Shown: one piece after another, positions 8,665-17,182 of the stretch
Layout: the number at the start of each line of letters is the position of its first letter
Position numbering within the stretch: position 1 is the stretch's first letter
Assembly (NCBI RefSeq): GCF_008000895.1
Contig: NZ_CP042823.1
Span: 3,947,001-4,011,000 of the forward strand
Source: Methylobacterium sp. WL1
GTDB taxonomy: Bacteria > Pseudomonadota > Alphaproteobacteria > Rhizobiales > Beijerinckiaceae
Length of the DNA: 64,000 nt
Direction: 5' to 3'
Notes under the pieces: model-generated
The model's database searches: none
Seen by the model: only the letters and a program-made list of their open reading frames with translations
Told to the model about the DNA's origin: nothing
Translations under genes and position numbers: made by a program

Positions 8665-8777
8665 CCCTCATCCTGAGGTGCCGGAGCAGAGCGGAGGCCT
8701 CGAAGGAGCCCTCAAGAAATCCCGTGGCCGGCTGGAGGGCACCTTCGCGGCTGCTGCGCAGCACCTCAGGATGAGGG
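8665..8777. repeat. REP-like inverted repeat element (CCTCATCCTGAGGTGC)
   Basis: CCTCATCCTGAGGTGC (8666-8681) is matched exactly by GCACCTCAGGATGAGG (8761-8776). About 80 bases between them include CCTCGAAGGAGCCCTC and GGAGGGCACCTTCG, which can pair as an inner arm. The same motif occurs widely between genes in Methylobacterium, Bradyrhizobium and relatives as an intergenic palindromic repeat. Here it fills the gap between prk and rpe. It may act as a transcript stabiliser or attenuator, or be a passive mobile repeat. Confidence 0.75.
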
Positions 8778-8834
8778 GCCGTATGGGATCGATGGTCTTG
8801 CTTGGTTCAAAGGCTTCTTCCGATCCCTATGGAA

Positions 8835-9695
8835 TCACGCCAGGCGGCGGCGGCGTTCCACGAGCTGCATGATCATCGGCGTCAGGATCAGCTGCATGGC
8901 GAGGTCGAGCTTGCCGCCCGGGATCACGATGGAATTGGCCCGGCTCATGAAGCTGTCGTGGATCATCGACACGAGATACGAGAAGTCGATCCCCTTCGGA
9001 TCCTTGAACCGGATCACCACCAGCGACTCGTCGGCGGTGGGGATCCAGCGGGCGATGAACGGGTTCGAGGTGTCGACGGTCGGGACCCGCTGGAAGTTGA
9101 TGTCCGTGAACGAGAATTGCGGGCAGATGGTCTGCACGTAGTCGGGCATCCGCCGCAGGATCACGTCGGTGACGGCATCCGTGGAATAGCCGCGGAACGA
9201 GCGGTCCCGGTGCAGCTTCTGGATCCATTCGAGGTTGATCACCGGCACCACGCCGATCTTCAGGTCGGCGTAGCGGGCGATGTCGACGTCCGGGTCGGCC
9301 ACGCAGCCGTGCAGGCCCTCGTAGAACAGCAGGTCGGAATCCGGCGGGAACGCCTCCCAGTCCGAGAAGCTGCCCTCCGGGATGCCGTAGGCCCGGGCGT
9401 CGTGCTGGTCGTGGGCGTAGTGCCGGGTCTGGCCGGTGCCGTTCTCGGCGTAGCTGCGGAACACCGCCTCCAGCTCCGGCAGCAGGTTCGCCCGGGGCGC
9501 GAAATGCGACAGCGTCGGCTCGCGCGCCATCATGGCCCGCATCGTGTCCCGGTCGTAGGCGTGGAACCCGTCGCCCTCGATGAACACGGCGCGCACGTCC
9601 TCCCGGCGGAAGATCTGCTCGAAGGTGTTGCGCACCGAGGTCGTGCCGGCTCCTGAGGAGCCGGTCACCGAGATGATGGGGTGCCGCGCCGACAT
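8835..9695 (-). CDS. prk: Phosphoribulokinase
   Basis: The 286-residue enzyme phosphorylates ribulose 5-phosphate to RuBP. It is the proteobacterial octameric type, with the P-loop GSSGAGTTSV near residue 12, FIEGDGFHAYDR, the RHYAHDQHDA region and LFYEGLHGCV carrying the catalytic and Walker-B acids. It follows fbp by 22 bases on the same strand. No RuBisCO genes are near. In Methylorubrum extorquens AM1 the enzyme is needed because RuBP activates the regulator QscR, not for carbon fixation; that role is the likely one here too. The start at ATG 9695 (MSARHPIISVTG) is well supported. Confidence 0.97.
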   Translation of the reverse strand: MSARHPIISVTGSSGAGTTSVRNTFEQIFRREDVRAVFIEGDGFHAYDRDTMRAMMAREPTLSHFAPRANLLPELEAVFRSYAENGTGQTRHYAHDQHDARAYGIPEGSFSDWEAFPPDSDLLFYEGLHGCVADPDVDIARYADLKIGVVPVINLEWIQKLHRDRSFRGYSTDAVTDVILRRMPDYVQTICPQFSFTDINFQRVPTVDTSNPFIARWIPTADESLVVIRFKDPKGIDFSYLVSMIHDSFMSRANSIVIPGGKLDLAMQLILTPMIMQLVERRRRLA

Positions 9696-9717
9696 GCTCT
9701 TGTACTTCGCGTTGCGA

Positions 9718-10773
9718 TTACGACCGCATCAATCCGCGCTGGCCGAAGAGCGGCGAGCGGCCGGCATCGGGCTTGCCGCCCGCATAATAGGCGGCCACGC
9801 ACGCGACCTCTTCGGTGGAGCCGCAGACCAGGGGCGCGCGCTCGTGGATCCCGGTGGCCACCAGGTCGAGGATGCGGGTCTGTCCGTCCGAGGCGGCGCC
9901 CCCGGCCTGCTCGACCAGCATCGCCACCGGGGCGACCTCGTAGAGCAGCCGCAGGCGGCCGCGGGCGTAGTTCTTGCGGGCGTCGCCCGGATACAGGAAT
10001 ACGCCGCCGCGGGTCAGCACGCGCTGGATGTCGGCCACCAGGGAGGCGAGCCAGCGCATGTTGTAGTCCTTGTCGCGCGGTCCCTCGGTGCCACGCTGGC
10101 AATCCTCGATATAGGCCTTCACGGGGGCGTCCCAGTGCCGGACGTTGGAGGCGTTGATGGCGAATTCCTTGGCCGAGGCCGGAACCGACATGGCCGGGCT
10201 GGTCAGGCGGAACGCGCCCTCTTCCCGGTCGAGCACGTAGGATTGGGTGCCGTCGCCGAGCGTCAGGATCAGCGCGGTGGCCGGGCCGTAGGTCACGAAG
10301 CCGGCAGCGATCTGGGCGGTGCCCGGGGTGGTGAACGAGGCCAGCGGGTTGGCCGGGTCCTTGATCGACGGGCGGATGCCGAAGATCATCCCCACCGCCA
10401 TGTTGACGCCGATGTTGGACGAGCCGTCGAGCGGGTCGATCGCCACGGCCAGCGGCGCGTCCGGGTTCAACCGCATCACCTCCTCGGCCTCCTCGGAGGC
10501 GACTTCGGCAACAGGAGCGCCCTGCAGGGCGGCGGTCACGCTTTCGTGCGCGATCACGTCGAGCGCCTTCTGCACGTCGCCGTCGCTGTTGTGCTCGCCC
10601 GCCGCCGCGAGGTCGCCGCCAAGTGCGCCGCGCCCGATCAGCGCGCTGATCTCCACCGCCGAGCCCGCGATCGCACGGATCACCGCGGCGGCATCCTTCA
10701 AGGCCGGGTTGGCCTCGACCGCCTGCGCCAGGCAGGTTTCGAGAGGCGTCCCGATCGCTGCTGAAATTGCCAT
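9718..10773 (-). CDS. fbp: Class I fructose-1,6-bisphosphatase
   Basis: The 351-residue enzyme hydrolyses fructose 1,6-bisphosphate to fructose 6-phosphate. The metal-binding motif DPLDGSSNIGVN and the acidic ASEEAEE segment identify class I FBPase, and GVFLYPGDARKNYARGRLRL carries the substrate-binding region. I chose ATG 10773 (MAISAAIGTPLE) because the upstream extension is not conserved-looking and would run into the cbbR-type regulator. It is the first gene of the fbp-prk unit, divergent from the LysR gene at 10955 with a 181-base control region. Confidence 0.95.
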   Translation of the reverse strand: MAISAAIGTPLETCLAQAVEANPALKDAAAVIRAIAGSAVEISALIGRGALGGDLAAAGEHNSDGDVQKALDVIAHESVTAALQGAPVAEVASEEAEEVMRLNPDAPLAVAIDPLDGSSNIGVNMAVGMIFGIRPSIKDPANPLASFTTPGTAQIAAGFVTYGPATALILTLGDGTQSYVLDREEGAFRLTSPAMSVPASAKEFAINASNVRHWDAPVKAYIEDCQRGTEGPRDKDYNMRWLASLVADIQRVLTRGGVFLYPGDARKNYARGRLRLLYEVAPVAMLVEQAGGAASDGQTRILDLVATGIHERAPLVCGSTEEVACVAAYYAGGKPDAGRSPLFGQRGLMRS

Positions 10774-10901
10774 CGGCCTGTCTCTCCTGCTGAAATCCCG
10801 CCCGCCGGGATCGCGCGTTCCGCGCCGGTCTGTAGCGACCCCTCTACCACCATGATAGCGGGCGGCGCGCCCCGATCGACAAGAACCGAGGACGCCACGC
10901 T

Positions 10902-10934
10902 CAAGATTTCTGGGGGATCTTGTGTCATAGGACA
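10902..10934. promoter_or_regulatory. Candidate LysR operator in the fbp/cbbR divergent region
   Basis: CAAGAT (10902-10907) is the inverted complement of ATCTTG (10917-10922) with a 9-base spacer, a spacing common for LysR-type recognition sites. TGTC (10923-10926) and GACA (10931-10934) form a second small dyad. They lie 20-50 bases upstream of the regulator start and within the promoter region of fbp. This is the usual place for CbbR-type autoregulatory binding. Assignment is by position and symmetry only. Confidence 0.4.
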
Positions 10935-10954
10935 AAAAAAACGAGACCTCCGCC

Positions 10955-11896
10955 ATGCGCAACCTCTCTCTTAAGCAGCTCCAGGCGGTGGCGGCGGTGG
11001 CCCGCCTGGGGACCATGACCCGGGCGGCCCAGGAGCTGAACGTCACCTCGGCCGCCCTCTACGCGCGCATCCGCCAGCTGGAGGAGGAGGCCGGGCTGCT
11101 GCTGTTCGACCGGACGCCGGGGGGGCTCAAGCCCACCGATGCCGGGCGCGAGATGCTCTGGGCGATCGACAGCATCAACACCGTGCTGGAGACCTGCACC
11201 GACCGCCTGCGGACCCTGCGCGGCGCGGAGGGCGGGCGCGTCGCGCTGGGTGTCGTCTCGACGGCCAAATATTTCGCCCCCCAGGTGATCGCGGGCTTCG
11301 TCAAGCAGCACCCCGGGGTCGAGATCAGCCTCTCGGTCCGCAACCGGGGCCAGACCGTCGAGGCCCTGCGCGGCTACGAGATCGACTTCGCCGTGATGGG
11401 CCGCCCGCCCCGGGACTTCCCGATCGAGGCGGCGACGTTCGGTCCGCACCCGCTGGTCCTGGTGGCGCCTCCCAGCCACCCGTTGGCCGGCCGGACCGGG
11501 CTGTCGCGCGAAGACCTGGCCGACCAGCCGTTCTTCTTCCGCGAAGAGGGCTCCGGCACGCGTACGGTCTTCGAGGAGTTCATGAGCGGCATCCTGGTCA
11601 AGCGCGCCTTGCTCGACATCGACACCGGCTCCAACGAGACCATCAAGCAATCCGTGATGGCGGGGCTCGGGATCGCGCTCCTGTCGGTCCATTCCGTGGC
11701 GGCCGAGGTCGAGAGCGGCCGGCTCGCGCTCCTCGACGTCAAGGGCCTGCCGATCCGTCGGGACTGGTACGCGGTGCGCCGGGCCGACAAGGTGCTGGGC
11801 CCGGCGGCCTCCGCGGTCTGGTCGTACCTGATGAGCGACGGTGCGCGCATGCTGCCGGGCGTGACGCTGCCCGAAGTGACCGGGGCCAAGGCGTGA
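10955..11896 (+). CDS. cbbR: LysR-type regulator, CbbR/QscR type
   Basis: The 313-residue protein has an N-terminal winged helix-turn-helix (LSLKQLQAVAAVARLGTMTR, ELNVTSAALYARIRQLEEEA) and a C-terminal effector domain (VALGVVSTAKYFAPQVIAGF, GNETIKQ-like SNETIKQSVMAGLGIALLS) that is characteristic of CbbR. Divergent placement from fbp-prk supports control of that operon. In serine-cycle methylotrophs the CbbR homologue QscR responds to RuBP and activates serine-cycle genes; whether this copy is QscR or a second paralogue cannot be decided here. Its stop overlaps the next gene's GTG by four bases, so the two are cotranscribed. Confidence 0.86.
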   Translation: MRNLSLKQLQAVAAVARLGTMTRAAQELNVTSAALYARIRQLEEEAGLLLFDRTPGGLKPTDAGREMLWAIDSINTVLETCTDRLRTLRGAEGGRVALGVVSTAKYFAPQVIAGFVKQHPGVEISLSVRNRGQTVEALRGYEIDFAVMGRPPRDFPIEAATFGPHPLVLVAPPSHPLAGRTGLSREDLADQPFFFREEGSGTRTVFEEFMSGILVKRALLDIDTGSNETIKQSVMAGLGIALLSVHSVAAEVESGRLALLDVKGLPIRRDWYAVRRADKVLGPAASAVWSYLMSDGARMLPGVTLPEVTGAKA

Positions 11897-13134
11897 GCGC
11901 GGCCGGCATCGTCGTCGCCGGCTCAGGCCAAGCCGGGTTCCAGCTGGCCGCCTCCCTGCGCAAGGGCGGATTCCGGGATCCGATCACCCTCGTGGGCGAC
12001 GAGACCGCCCTGCCCTACCAGCGCCCGCCCCTGTCGAAGGCGTACCTCGCCGGCAAGACCGACGCCGAGGGCCTGTTCCTGCGCCAGCCCGGCTTCTTCG
12101 CCGAGCATGCCATCGCCCACCGCCCCGGCCTCCGCGCCGTCGCGATCGACCGGGCCGGACGGCGCCTTCAGCTCTCGGACGGCCAGAGCCTCGCCTACGA
12201 CCACCTCGTGCTGGCCACCGGCGCCCGCAACCGGCCGCTGCCGGTGCCGGGGGCCGACTTCCCGAACGTCCGCCAGCTGCGCGGCCTCGACGACGCCGAC
12301 GCGCTCCGGGCATCGCTCGATTCCGCCCGGTCGATCGTCGTGATCGGCGCCGGCTTCATCGGCCTGGAATTCGCCGCCGTGGCCGCCGCCCGGGGCCTGT
12401 CGGTGACCGTGGTCGAGGCGGCCGACCGGCCGATGGCCCGGGCGGTCTCGCCGGAGATCGGGCAGTTTTTCCGCACCGCGCACGAGGCGTGGGGCGTGCG
12501 CTTCGCGTTCGGGGCCGGCGTGACCGCGATCACCGGGCGAGAGGGCCGCGCCACCGGCATCGTGCTGGCGGACGGGCGGGAGCTTCCCGCCGACGTCGTC
12601 CTGATCGGCATCGGCGTGCTGCCGAACCGGGAGCTGGCGGCGGAGGCCGGCCTCCCGGCCGAGGACGGCGTGCGGGTCGACGCGTTCCTGGCGACGCCCG
12701 ATCCCGCGATCTCGGCGATCGGCGACTGCGCCCGCTTCCCGAGCCCGTTCGCGCGCGGGCTCAGCCCCGACGGCACGGTGCGGATCGAGTCGGTGCAGAA
12801 CGCGATCGACCAGGGCCGCTGCCTCGCCGCGCGGCTCAACGGCAAGCCGGCCGCCTACGGGGCGCTGCCGTGGTTCTGGAGCGACCAGGGTCCGCACAAG
12901 CTGCAGATCGCCGGCCTGTCCGGGCCCGGCGATTCCAGCGTGGTGCGGGGCTCCGGTGCGGCGTTCTCGGTGTTCCGCTTCCGGGACGGTTCGCTGAGCG
13001 CGGTCGAATCCGTCGACCGGGCGGCCGACCACATGATCGCCCGGCGCCTGCTGGCGGCGGGGACGCCGCTCACCCCGGAGCAGGCGGCCGATCCCGGCTT
13101 CGATCTCAAGGCGCTGGCGATGGCCCGCCCCTGA
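11893..13134 (+). CDS. FAD/NAD-dependent oxidoreductase (ferredoxin reductase type)
   Basis: The 413-residue protein has an N-terminal FAD-binding Rossmann motif (IVVAGSGQAGFQLAASLRKG), the QRPPLSKAYL segment of the rhodocoxin/putidaredoxin reductase family, a second NAD-binding motif near residue 150 (VVIGAGFIGLEFAA) and the AIGDCA motif that contacts FAD. Such enzymes pass electrons from NAD(P)H to a small 2Fe-2S ferredoxin, often for a P450 or dioxygenase; no ferredoxin gene is adjacent. GTG 11893 overlaps the LysR stop (GTGA), which suggests co-expression with the regulator. Confidence 0.86.
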   Translation: MSAAGIVVAGSGQAGFQLAASLRKGGFRDPITLVGDETALPYQRPPLSKAYLAGKTDAEGLFLRQPGFFAEHAIAHRPGLRAVAIDRAGRRLQLSDGQSLAYDHLVLATGARNRPLPVPGADFPNVRQLRGLDDADALRASLDSARSIVVIGAGFIGLEFAAVAAARGLSVTVVEAADRPMARAVSPEIGQFFRTAHEAWGVRFAFGAGVTAITGREGRATGIVLADGRELPADVVLIGIGVLPNRELAAEAGLPAEDGVRVDAFLATPDPAISAIGDCARFPSPFARGLSPDGTVRIESVQNAIDQGRCLAARLNGKPAAYGALPWFWSDQGPHKLQIAGLSGPGDSSVVRGSGAAFSVFRFRDGSLSAVESVDRAADHMIARRLLAAGTPLTPEQAADPGFDLKALAMARP

Positions 13135-13143
13135 CCGGACCGG

Positions 13144-14427
13144 TCAATCCGAGAAGGCGATCTTGGGGCCAGGCCGCTGCAGGGCCACGGCCGTGGCGAT
13201 CCCAAGCCCCAGGATCGTGACCGCGCAGGCCGCGAGCGCCCCGAACTGCCCGAGCTGCATCAGGGCCTGACCCAGCACCGCGACGCCGAGCGCCTGCCCG
13301 CAGAAGAACGAGAACGCGTGCAGGGCTACCGCGGAGGCGCGGGCCGTGGGCGCCACCTCGGTCACCTGCGTCTGGAAGGTGTTGTGCAGCATGTAGAAGC
13401 CGAGGCCCATTGCGGTCAGGGCGGCACAGTCCACCTGCCAGCTTCCGGCCAGCCCAACCACGGTGAGCGAGGCGCTGCAGATTAGGCCGCCGCCGATCAG
13501 CATCCGGGGCATGCCGAGCAGCCGCACCAGCAGACCGACCAGGGCCGAATAGAGCAGGCCGCCGATGGCGAAGCCCGCGAGCACCAGGCCGGCCTCGCGC
13601 GGGCCGCCCTCGCCGCGGGCCTCGATCAGCGGGGCGAGATGGGGGAACACCCCGAAGATCGCGATAGCCTCGACGAACACCGCCGAGAACAGGATCCGGG
13701 CCCGCGGATTGGCCAGGATGGTGCGGTAGCGCCGCACCGCCTGCCGGAAGGCGGGGCGGCGGGCCGGGAGGCTGCCGGTGCGGTCGAAGCCGAACACCGT
13801 CGCGGCGCACGCGACGGCGGCGACCAGAGCCGTGATGGCGAACACGCCGCGCCAGCCGATCACCGCCTCGATCAGGCCCGCGAAGGTCGAGCCGGTGAGC
13901 TGCCCGAGGATCGCCGCCACGAGGAAGCGCCCGATCGCCACCTGGCGCCGGTCCATGGGAACCCGGTCCCCGAGCAGCGCGAGCGACAACGGGATGCAGC
14001 CGCCGGCGGCTGCCCCCGCCAGCATCCGCAGGCCGAACAGGCTGCCGATATCGGGGGCGAGGCTGCACAGGACGAGGGCGCCGGCGAGCACCGCCAGGCA
14101 GACGCTCATCACCCGCTCCTTGCCCAACGCATCGCCCACCGGGCCGAGCACCGGCTGGATGAAGGCGTAGGGCAGCGCGAAGGCGGTGGAGAGCAGCGCC
14201 ACCGTGTGGGTGTCGCTGCCGAGATCCCGCGCCAGCACGCCGACCAGGGGCTCGACCGAGCGCAGCGCGAAGGTGCTGCCGAAGCCCGCGCAGGCCAGGA
14301 CGACGATCAGGCGCGGGATCGAGGCGGCTGCAGGCTCCGGCGCGCGGGTCGCGGACGGCGTGAGGGCCGGCTCTTGGCGGTCGAGCATTGGGGGGCTTCG
14401 CGGGGAAGGCGGATCTGAACGCGGCAT
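13144..14427 (-). CDS. MFS transporter
   Basis: The roughly 427-residue protein has about twelve hydrophobic helices and the MFS layout of an AraJ/YdhP-like (DHA1) exporter: LRSVEPLVGVLARDLG, then GPVGDALGKERVM (the loop 2-3 motif) and an internal repeat in the second half. I prefer ATG 14427 because GGAG stands just upstream; ATG 14388 is the alternative. The substrate is unknown. It converges with the FAD oxidoreductase and lies 34 bases downstream of the binding-protein gene on the same strand. Confidence 0.85.
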   Translation of the reverse strand: MPRSDPPSPRSPPMLDRQEPALTPSATRAPEPAAASIPRLIVVLACAGFGSTFALRSVEPLVGVLARDLGSDTHTVALLSTAFALPYAFIQPVLGPVGDALGKERVMSVCLAVLAGALVLCSLAPDIGSLFGLRMLAGAAAGGCIPLSLALLGDRVPMDRRQVAIGRFLVAAILGQLTGSTFAGLIEAVIGWRGVFAITALVAAVACAATVFGFDRTGSLPARRPAFRQAVRRYRTILANPRARILFSAVFVEAIAIFGVFPHLAPLIEARGEGGPREAGLVLAGFAIGGLLYSALVGLLVRLLGMPRMLIGGGLICSASLTVVGLAGSWQVDCAALTAMGLGFYMLHNTFQTQVTEVAPTARASAVALHAFSFFCGQALGVAVLGQALMQLGQFGALAACAVTILGLGIATAVALQRPGPKIAFSD

Positions 14428-14461
14428 CGCATCTCCGCGGCCGGAGCGAAACCCACCCGGA

Positions 14462-15373
14462 TCAGTGCGCGTAGAAGGCCGGATCCGAATTGTCGCTCGG
14501 ATGCTCAAACGCCCAGCGCAGAGCCGACGACAACGGCACGTTGTAGTTCAGGCCCCGCGGCGGCACCGGCTTGAGGAACCACGTCTCGTAGATCGTCATG
14601 ATCTCGGGGCTGCGGTAGAGATCCGCGGTCGCCCGGTCGACCACCGCCTTGAAGGCCGGATCGTCCCGGCGGAGCATGATGCCGTAGGGTTCCGGGTTGG
14701 ACAGGGTCTCCTGGCTGATCGCGTAGGCGGACGGATCCTTCGACTGGGCTCCCACGACGCTGAGCTGCACGTCGTCCATCACGAAGGCCGCCGCCCGCCC
14801 GGTCTCGAGCATCAGGAAGGCCTCCGGCACATCCTTGGCGGCGATCACCGTGATGCCGAGCTTACGTTCGTTGTTCGCCTTGATCAGCATCAGGATGTTG
14901 GTCGAGCCGGCCACCGACGAGACCACCTTGCCGCGCAGATCCTCCAGGCTCCCGATCTTCTGGTCCTTCCGGGCGATGAACCGGGTCGCGGTGAGGAAGT
15001 GGGTGTTGGTGAAGTCGACCTGCTTCTTGCGCTCGGAATTGTTGGTGGTGGTGCCGCATTCGAGATCGGTGGTGTTGTTGGTCATCAGCGGAATGCGGGA
15101 GGATGAGTTCACGAACTCCATCGCGACCTCGAGCCCCGGCATCTTCAACTCGCGCTTCACGGCGTCGGCGATCTTGCGGCAGATATCGACCGCGAAGCCG
15201 ACCACTTTCTGGTTCTGGTCCAGGTAGCTGAACGGCGGCGAGCTATCGCGCACGCCGAGCACCAGCCGGTTGTTGTCCTTGATCTTCTTGAGGGTGCCGG
15301 TCAGCGGTTCGGCCTGGGCCGCCGGGGGGAGGACCGCGAGCAGCACGGCGAGGAGCGGAGTGAGCAGACGCAT
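14462..15373 (-). CDS. Amino acid ABC transporter substrate-binding protein
   Basis: The 303-residue protein starts with a signal peptide (MRLLTPLLAVLLAVLPPAA, cleavage after AQA), which fixes the start at 15373. The mature part has the family-3 solute-binding pattern (LVLGVRDSSPPFSYLD, VGFAVDICRKIADAV, DLECGTTTNNSERKKQVDF), close to the glutamate/aspartate protein GltI. No permease or ATPase gene is adjacent, so it is an orphan receptor that must share a transporter encoded elsewhere or act in sensing. Confidence 0.9.
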   Translation of the reverse strand: MRLLTPLLAVLLAVLPPAAQAEPLTGTLKKIKDNNRLVLGVRDSSPPFSYLDQNQKVVGFAVDICRKIADAVKRELKMPGLEVAMEFVNSSSRIPLMTNNTTDLECGTTTNNSERKKQVDFTNTHFLTATRFIARKDQKIGSLEDLRGKVVSSVAGSTNILMLIKANNERKLGITVIAAKDVPEAFLMLETGRAAAFVMDDVQLSVVGAQSKDPSAYAISQETLSNPEPYGIMLRRDDPAFKAVVDRATADLYRSPEIMTIYETWFLKPVPPRGLNYNVPLSSALRWAFEHPSDNSDPAFYAH

Positions 15374-15549
15374 GGGCTGGCCGGTTCCCTGGTCGCGCAA
15401 CGGGGCGCCGGCCCGGCTGACCCGGCGGCGGGAGCCCGACTGCACGCGGATCGGGCTTCCGGACAACCCTCAGCAAGAGTCCGGCCGTGGCTATAGCCAG
15501 CGGCGACTTGGAAACCAGTCTACGACCAAATCCGGTGACGGAAGTTCGA

Positions 15550-16449
15550 TCATGTCCCCGTTTTCAGGCATTGGAGGACCGGCAATGTCCTCAGGGACTC
15601 CGCAGCGTAGTCGAGGAAGGCGTTCACCCGGGCGGGCCGGAGGCCCTGGCTGAGGGTCACGAGTTGCACCGGCACCGGTGCCGGCTCATGGGCCGCGAGC
15701 AGGCGCACGAGCCGACCGTCCGCGATCTCTTCGGCGGCCTGGTAGGACAACACCCGCGCGATACCGCGTCCGCCCCGGGCCGCGATCAGCGCCGCCTCAA
15801 CCTCGTTAACGATGAGCCGCGGGGCGAGGCGCACCCGGTTGGCACCGAAGCGCCATTCGCGAACGCCCGCGTGGATCAGGCCCACGATGGTGTCGTGCGC
15901 GCTCAGGTCGGCGGGCGTCCGGGGCGTGCCCCGGACGGCGAGATAGGCCGGGCTGGCGACGACGACCTGGCGCACCTGCCCGAGCCGGCGCGCGACGAGG
16001 CGCGATTCCGCAAGCTGCCCGATCCGGAGGGCGACATCGATCCCCTCTTCCACGAGGTCGAGGTTGCGGTCGGCCAGAACCAGTTCGACCTGCGCCTCCG
16101 GGTAGACGTCCAGGAAGCCCGACACGACCGGCGCCACGTGCTTGCGCCCGAACAGCACCGGCGCCGTGACTCGCACGAGACCGCGCACCGCATCGCCGGC
16201 CGCCCCCGAGACGGCGGCCTCGTAACCCGCCAGCAGGCCGCGTGCCCGTTCGGCCAGATCGAGGCCCGCCGGAGTCGGTGCGAGGCGGCGGGTGGTGCGC
16301 TCCACCAGACGGGCGCCGGCCCGGGCCTCCAGGCTCGAGAGCGCCCGGGTCGCGGCAGCCGCCGAACGACGCGACCGCCGGGCCGCCCCGGCGAGGCTGC
16401 CGGCATCGATGATCGCGACGAAGAGGGCGAGTTCGTCCAGCCGGTCCAT
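15550..16449 (-). CDS. LysR-type transcriptional regulator
   Basis: The 299-residue regulator has an N-terminal helix-turn-helix (DELALFVAIIDAGSLAGAAR, SLEARAGARLVERTTRR) and a CrgA-like effector domain (VRVTAPVLFGRKHVAPVVSG, GIDVALRIGQLAESRLVARR). It is divergent from a GST gene and a flavoprotein gene, with two symmetric sites in between (16456-16489). The likely role is control of that GST/flavoprotein unit in response to an electrophile or redox signal; the inducer is unknown. Confidence 0.9.
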   Translation of the reverse strand: MDRLDELALFVAIIDAGSLAGAARRSRRSAAAATRALSSLEARAGARLVERTTRRLAPTPAGLDLAERARGLLAGYEAAVSGAAGDAVRGLVRVTAPVLFGRKHVAPVVSGFLDVYPEAQVELVLADRNLDLVEEGIDVALRIGQLAESRLVARRLGQVRQVVVASPAYLAVRGTPRTPADLSAHDTIVGLIHAGVREWRFGANRVRLAPRLIVNEVEAALIAARGGRGIARVLSYQAAEEIADGRLVRLLAAHEPAPVPVQLVTLSQGLRPARVNAFLDYAAESLRTLPVLQCLKTGT

Positions 16450-16455
16450 CGATTG

Positions 16456-16489
16456 TTTCAGATCCTGAAATTCTGAGTGTCAAACACTC
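16456..16489. promoter_or_regulatory. Two dyads between divergent LysR and GST genes
   Basis: TTTCAG and CTGAAA (16456-16470, three central bases) and GAGTGT-CAA-ACACTC (16475-16489) are two short perfect inverted repeats next to each other. The first begins 7 bases from the LysR start codon, so binding there would repress the regulator, while the second is placed to act on the GST promoter. They are candidate LysR sites by position and symmetry only. Confidence 0.42.
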
Positions 16490-16547
16490 CGGATTTTCGA
16501 CGGCGGATGCAAGAGCGATAGTCGGGTCGTTGCTGGAGACCCCGACG

Positions 16548-17174
16548 ATGTCCGAACCTGACCTGACCCTCTACGGCCTGCGACTCTCGGGCCATTCGCA
16601 CCGCGCGGAACTGTTCCTGTCGCTGCTGGGGCTGCCCTATCGGTTCGTCGCGGTGGCGAGCGCCGAGCAGCGCGCAGCGGCCGATTTCCGGCGCCTCAAC
16701 CCGCTCGGCCAGATCCCGGTCCTGACCGACGGCGCGGCCGCGATCCCGGACAGCAACGCGATCCTGGTCTACCTGGCCGCGCGCTACGCGCCGGATGGCG
16801 GCTGGATGCCGGCCGATCCGCTCGGCGCGGCCGAGGTCCAGCGCTGGCTCTCGATCGCGTCCGGGGAGGTACGCACCGGGCCGGCCCTGGCCCGGCTGAT
16901 GGTGGTGTTCGGTGCCCTGGCCGACCGCGCGACCGTGCACGCGACCGCCGCGCGGATCCTCGGCTTCATGGACGGGCACCTGGCCGATCGCCGGCACCTC
17001 GCCGCCGACCGGGCGACGCTGGCCGACATCGCCTGCTACTCCTACGTCGCCCATGCCCCCGAAGGCGGCGTCTCGCTCGCGCCCTATCCGGCCGTACGAG
17101 CCTGGATCGCCCGGATCGAGGCCCTGCCGGGCTTCGTCCCGATGCCGGCCTCTCCCATCCCGGAACAAGCGTGA
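16548..17174 (+). CDS. Glutathione S-transferase family protein
   Basis: The 208-residue protein has an N-terminal thioredoxin-like domain (LTLYGLRLSGHSHRAELFLS, NPLGQIPVLTDG, then PDSNAILVYLAARY, where the Asp-Ser pair binds the gamma-glutamyl group) and an all-helical C-terminal domain (RATLADIACYSYVAHAPEGG). I chose ATG 16548 (MSEPDLTLYG); an in-frame ATG at 16530 would add only six residues. It probably conjugates or reduces an electrophile. The next gene, an FMN-type protein, begins at its stop, so they form an operon under the divergent LysR regulator. Confidence 0.9.
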   Translation: MSEPDLTLYGLRLSGHSHRAELFLSLLGLPYRFVAVASAEQRAAADFRRLNPLGQIPVLTDGAAAIPDSNAILVYLAARYAPDGGWMPADPLGAAEVQRWLSIASGEVRTGPALARLMVVFGALADRATVHATAARILGFMDGHLADRRHLAADRATLADIACYSYVAHAPEGGVSLAPYPAVRAWIARIEALPGFVPMPASPIPEQA

Positions 17175-17182
17175 GGCATGCC

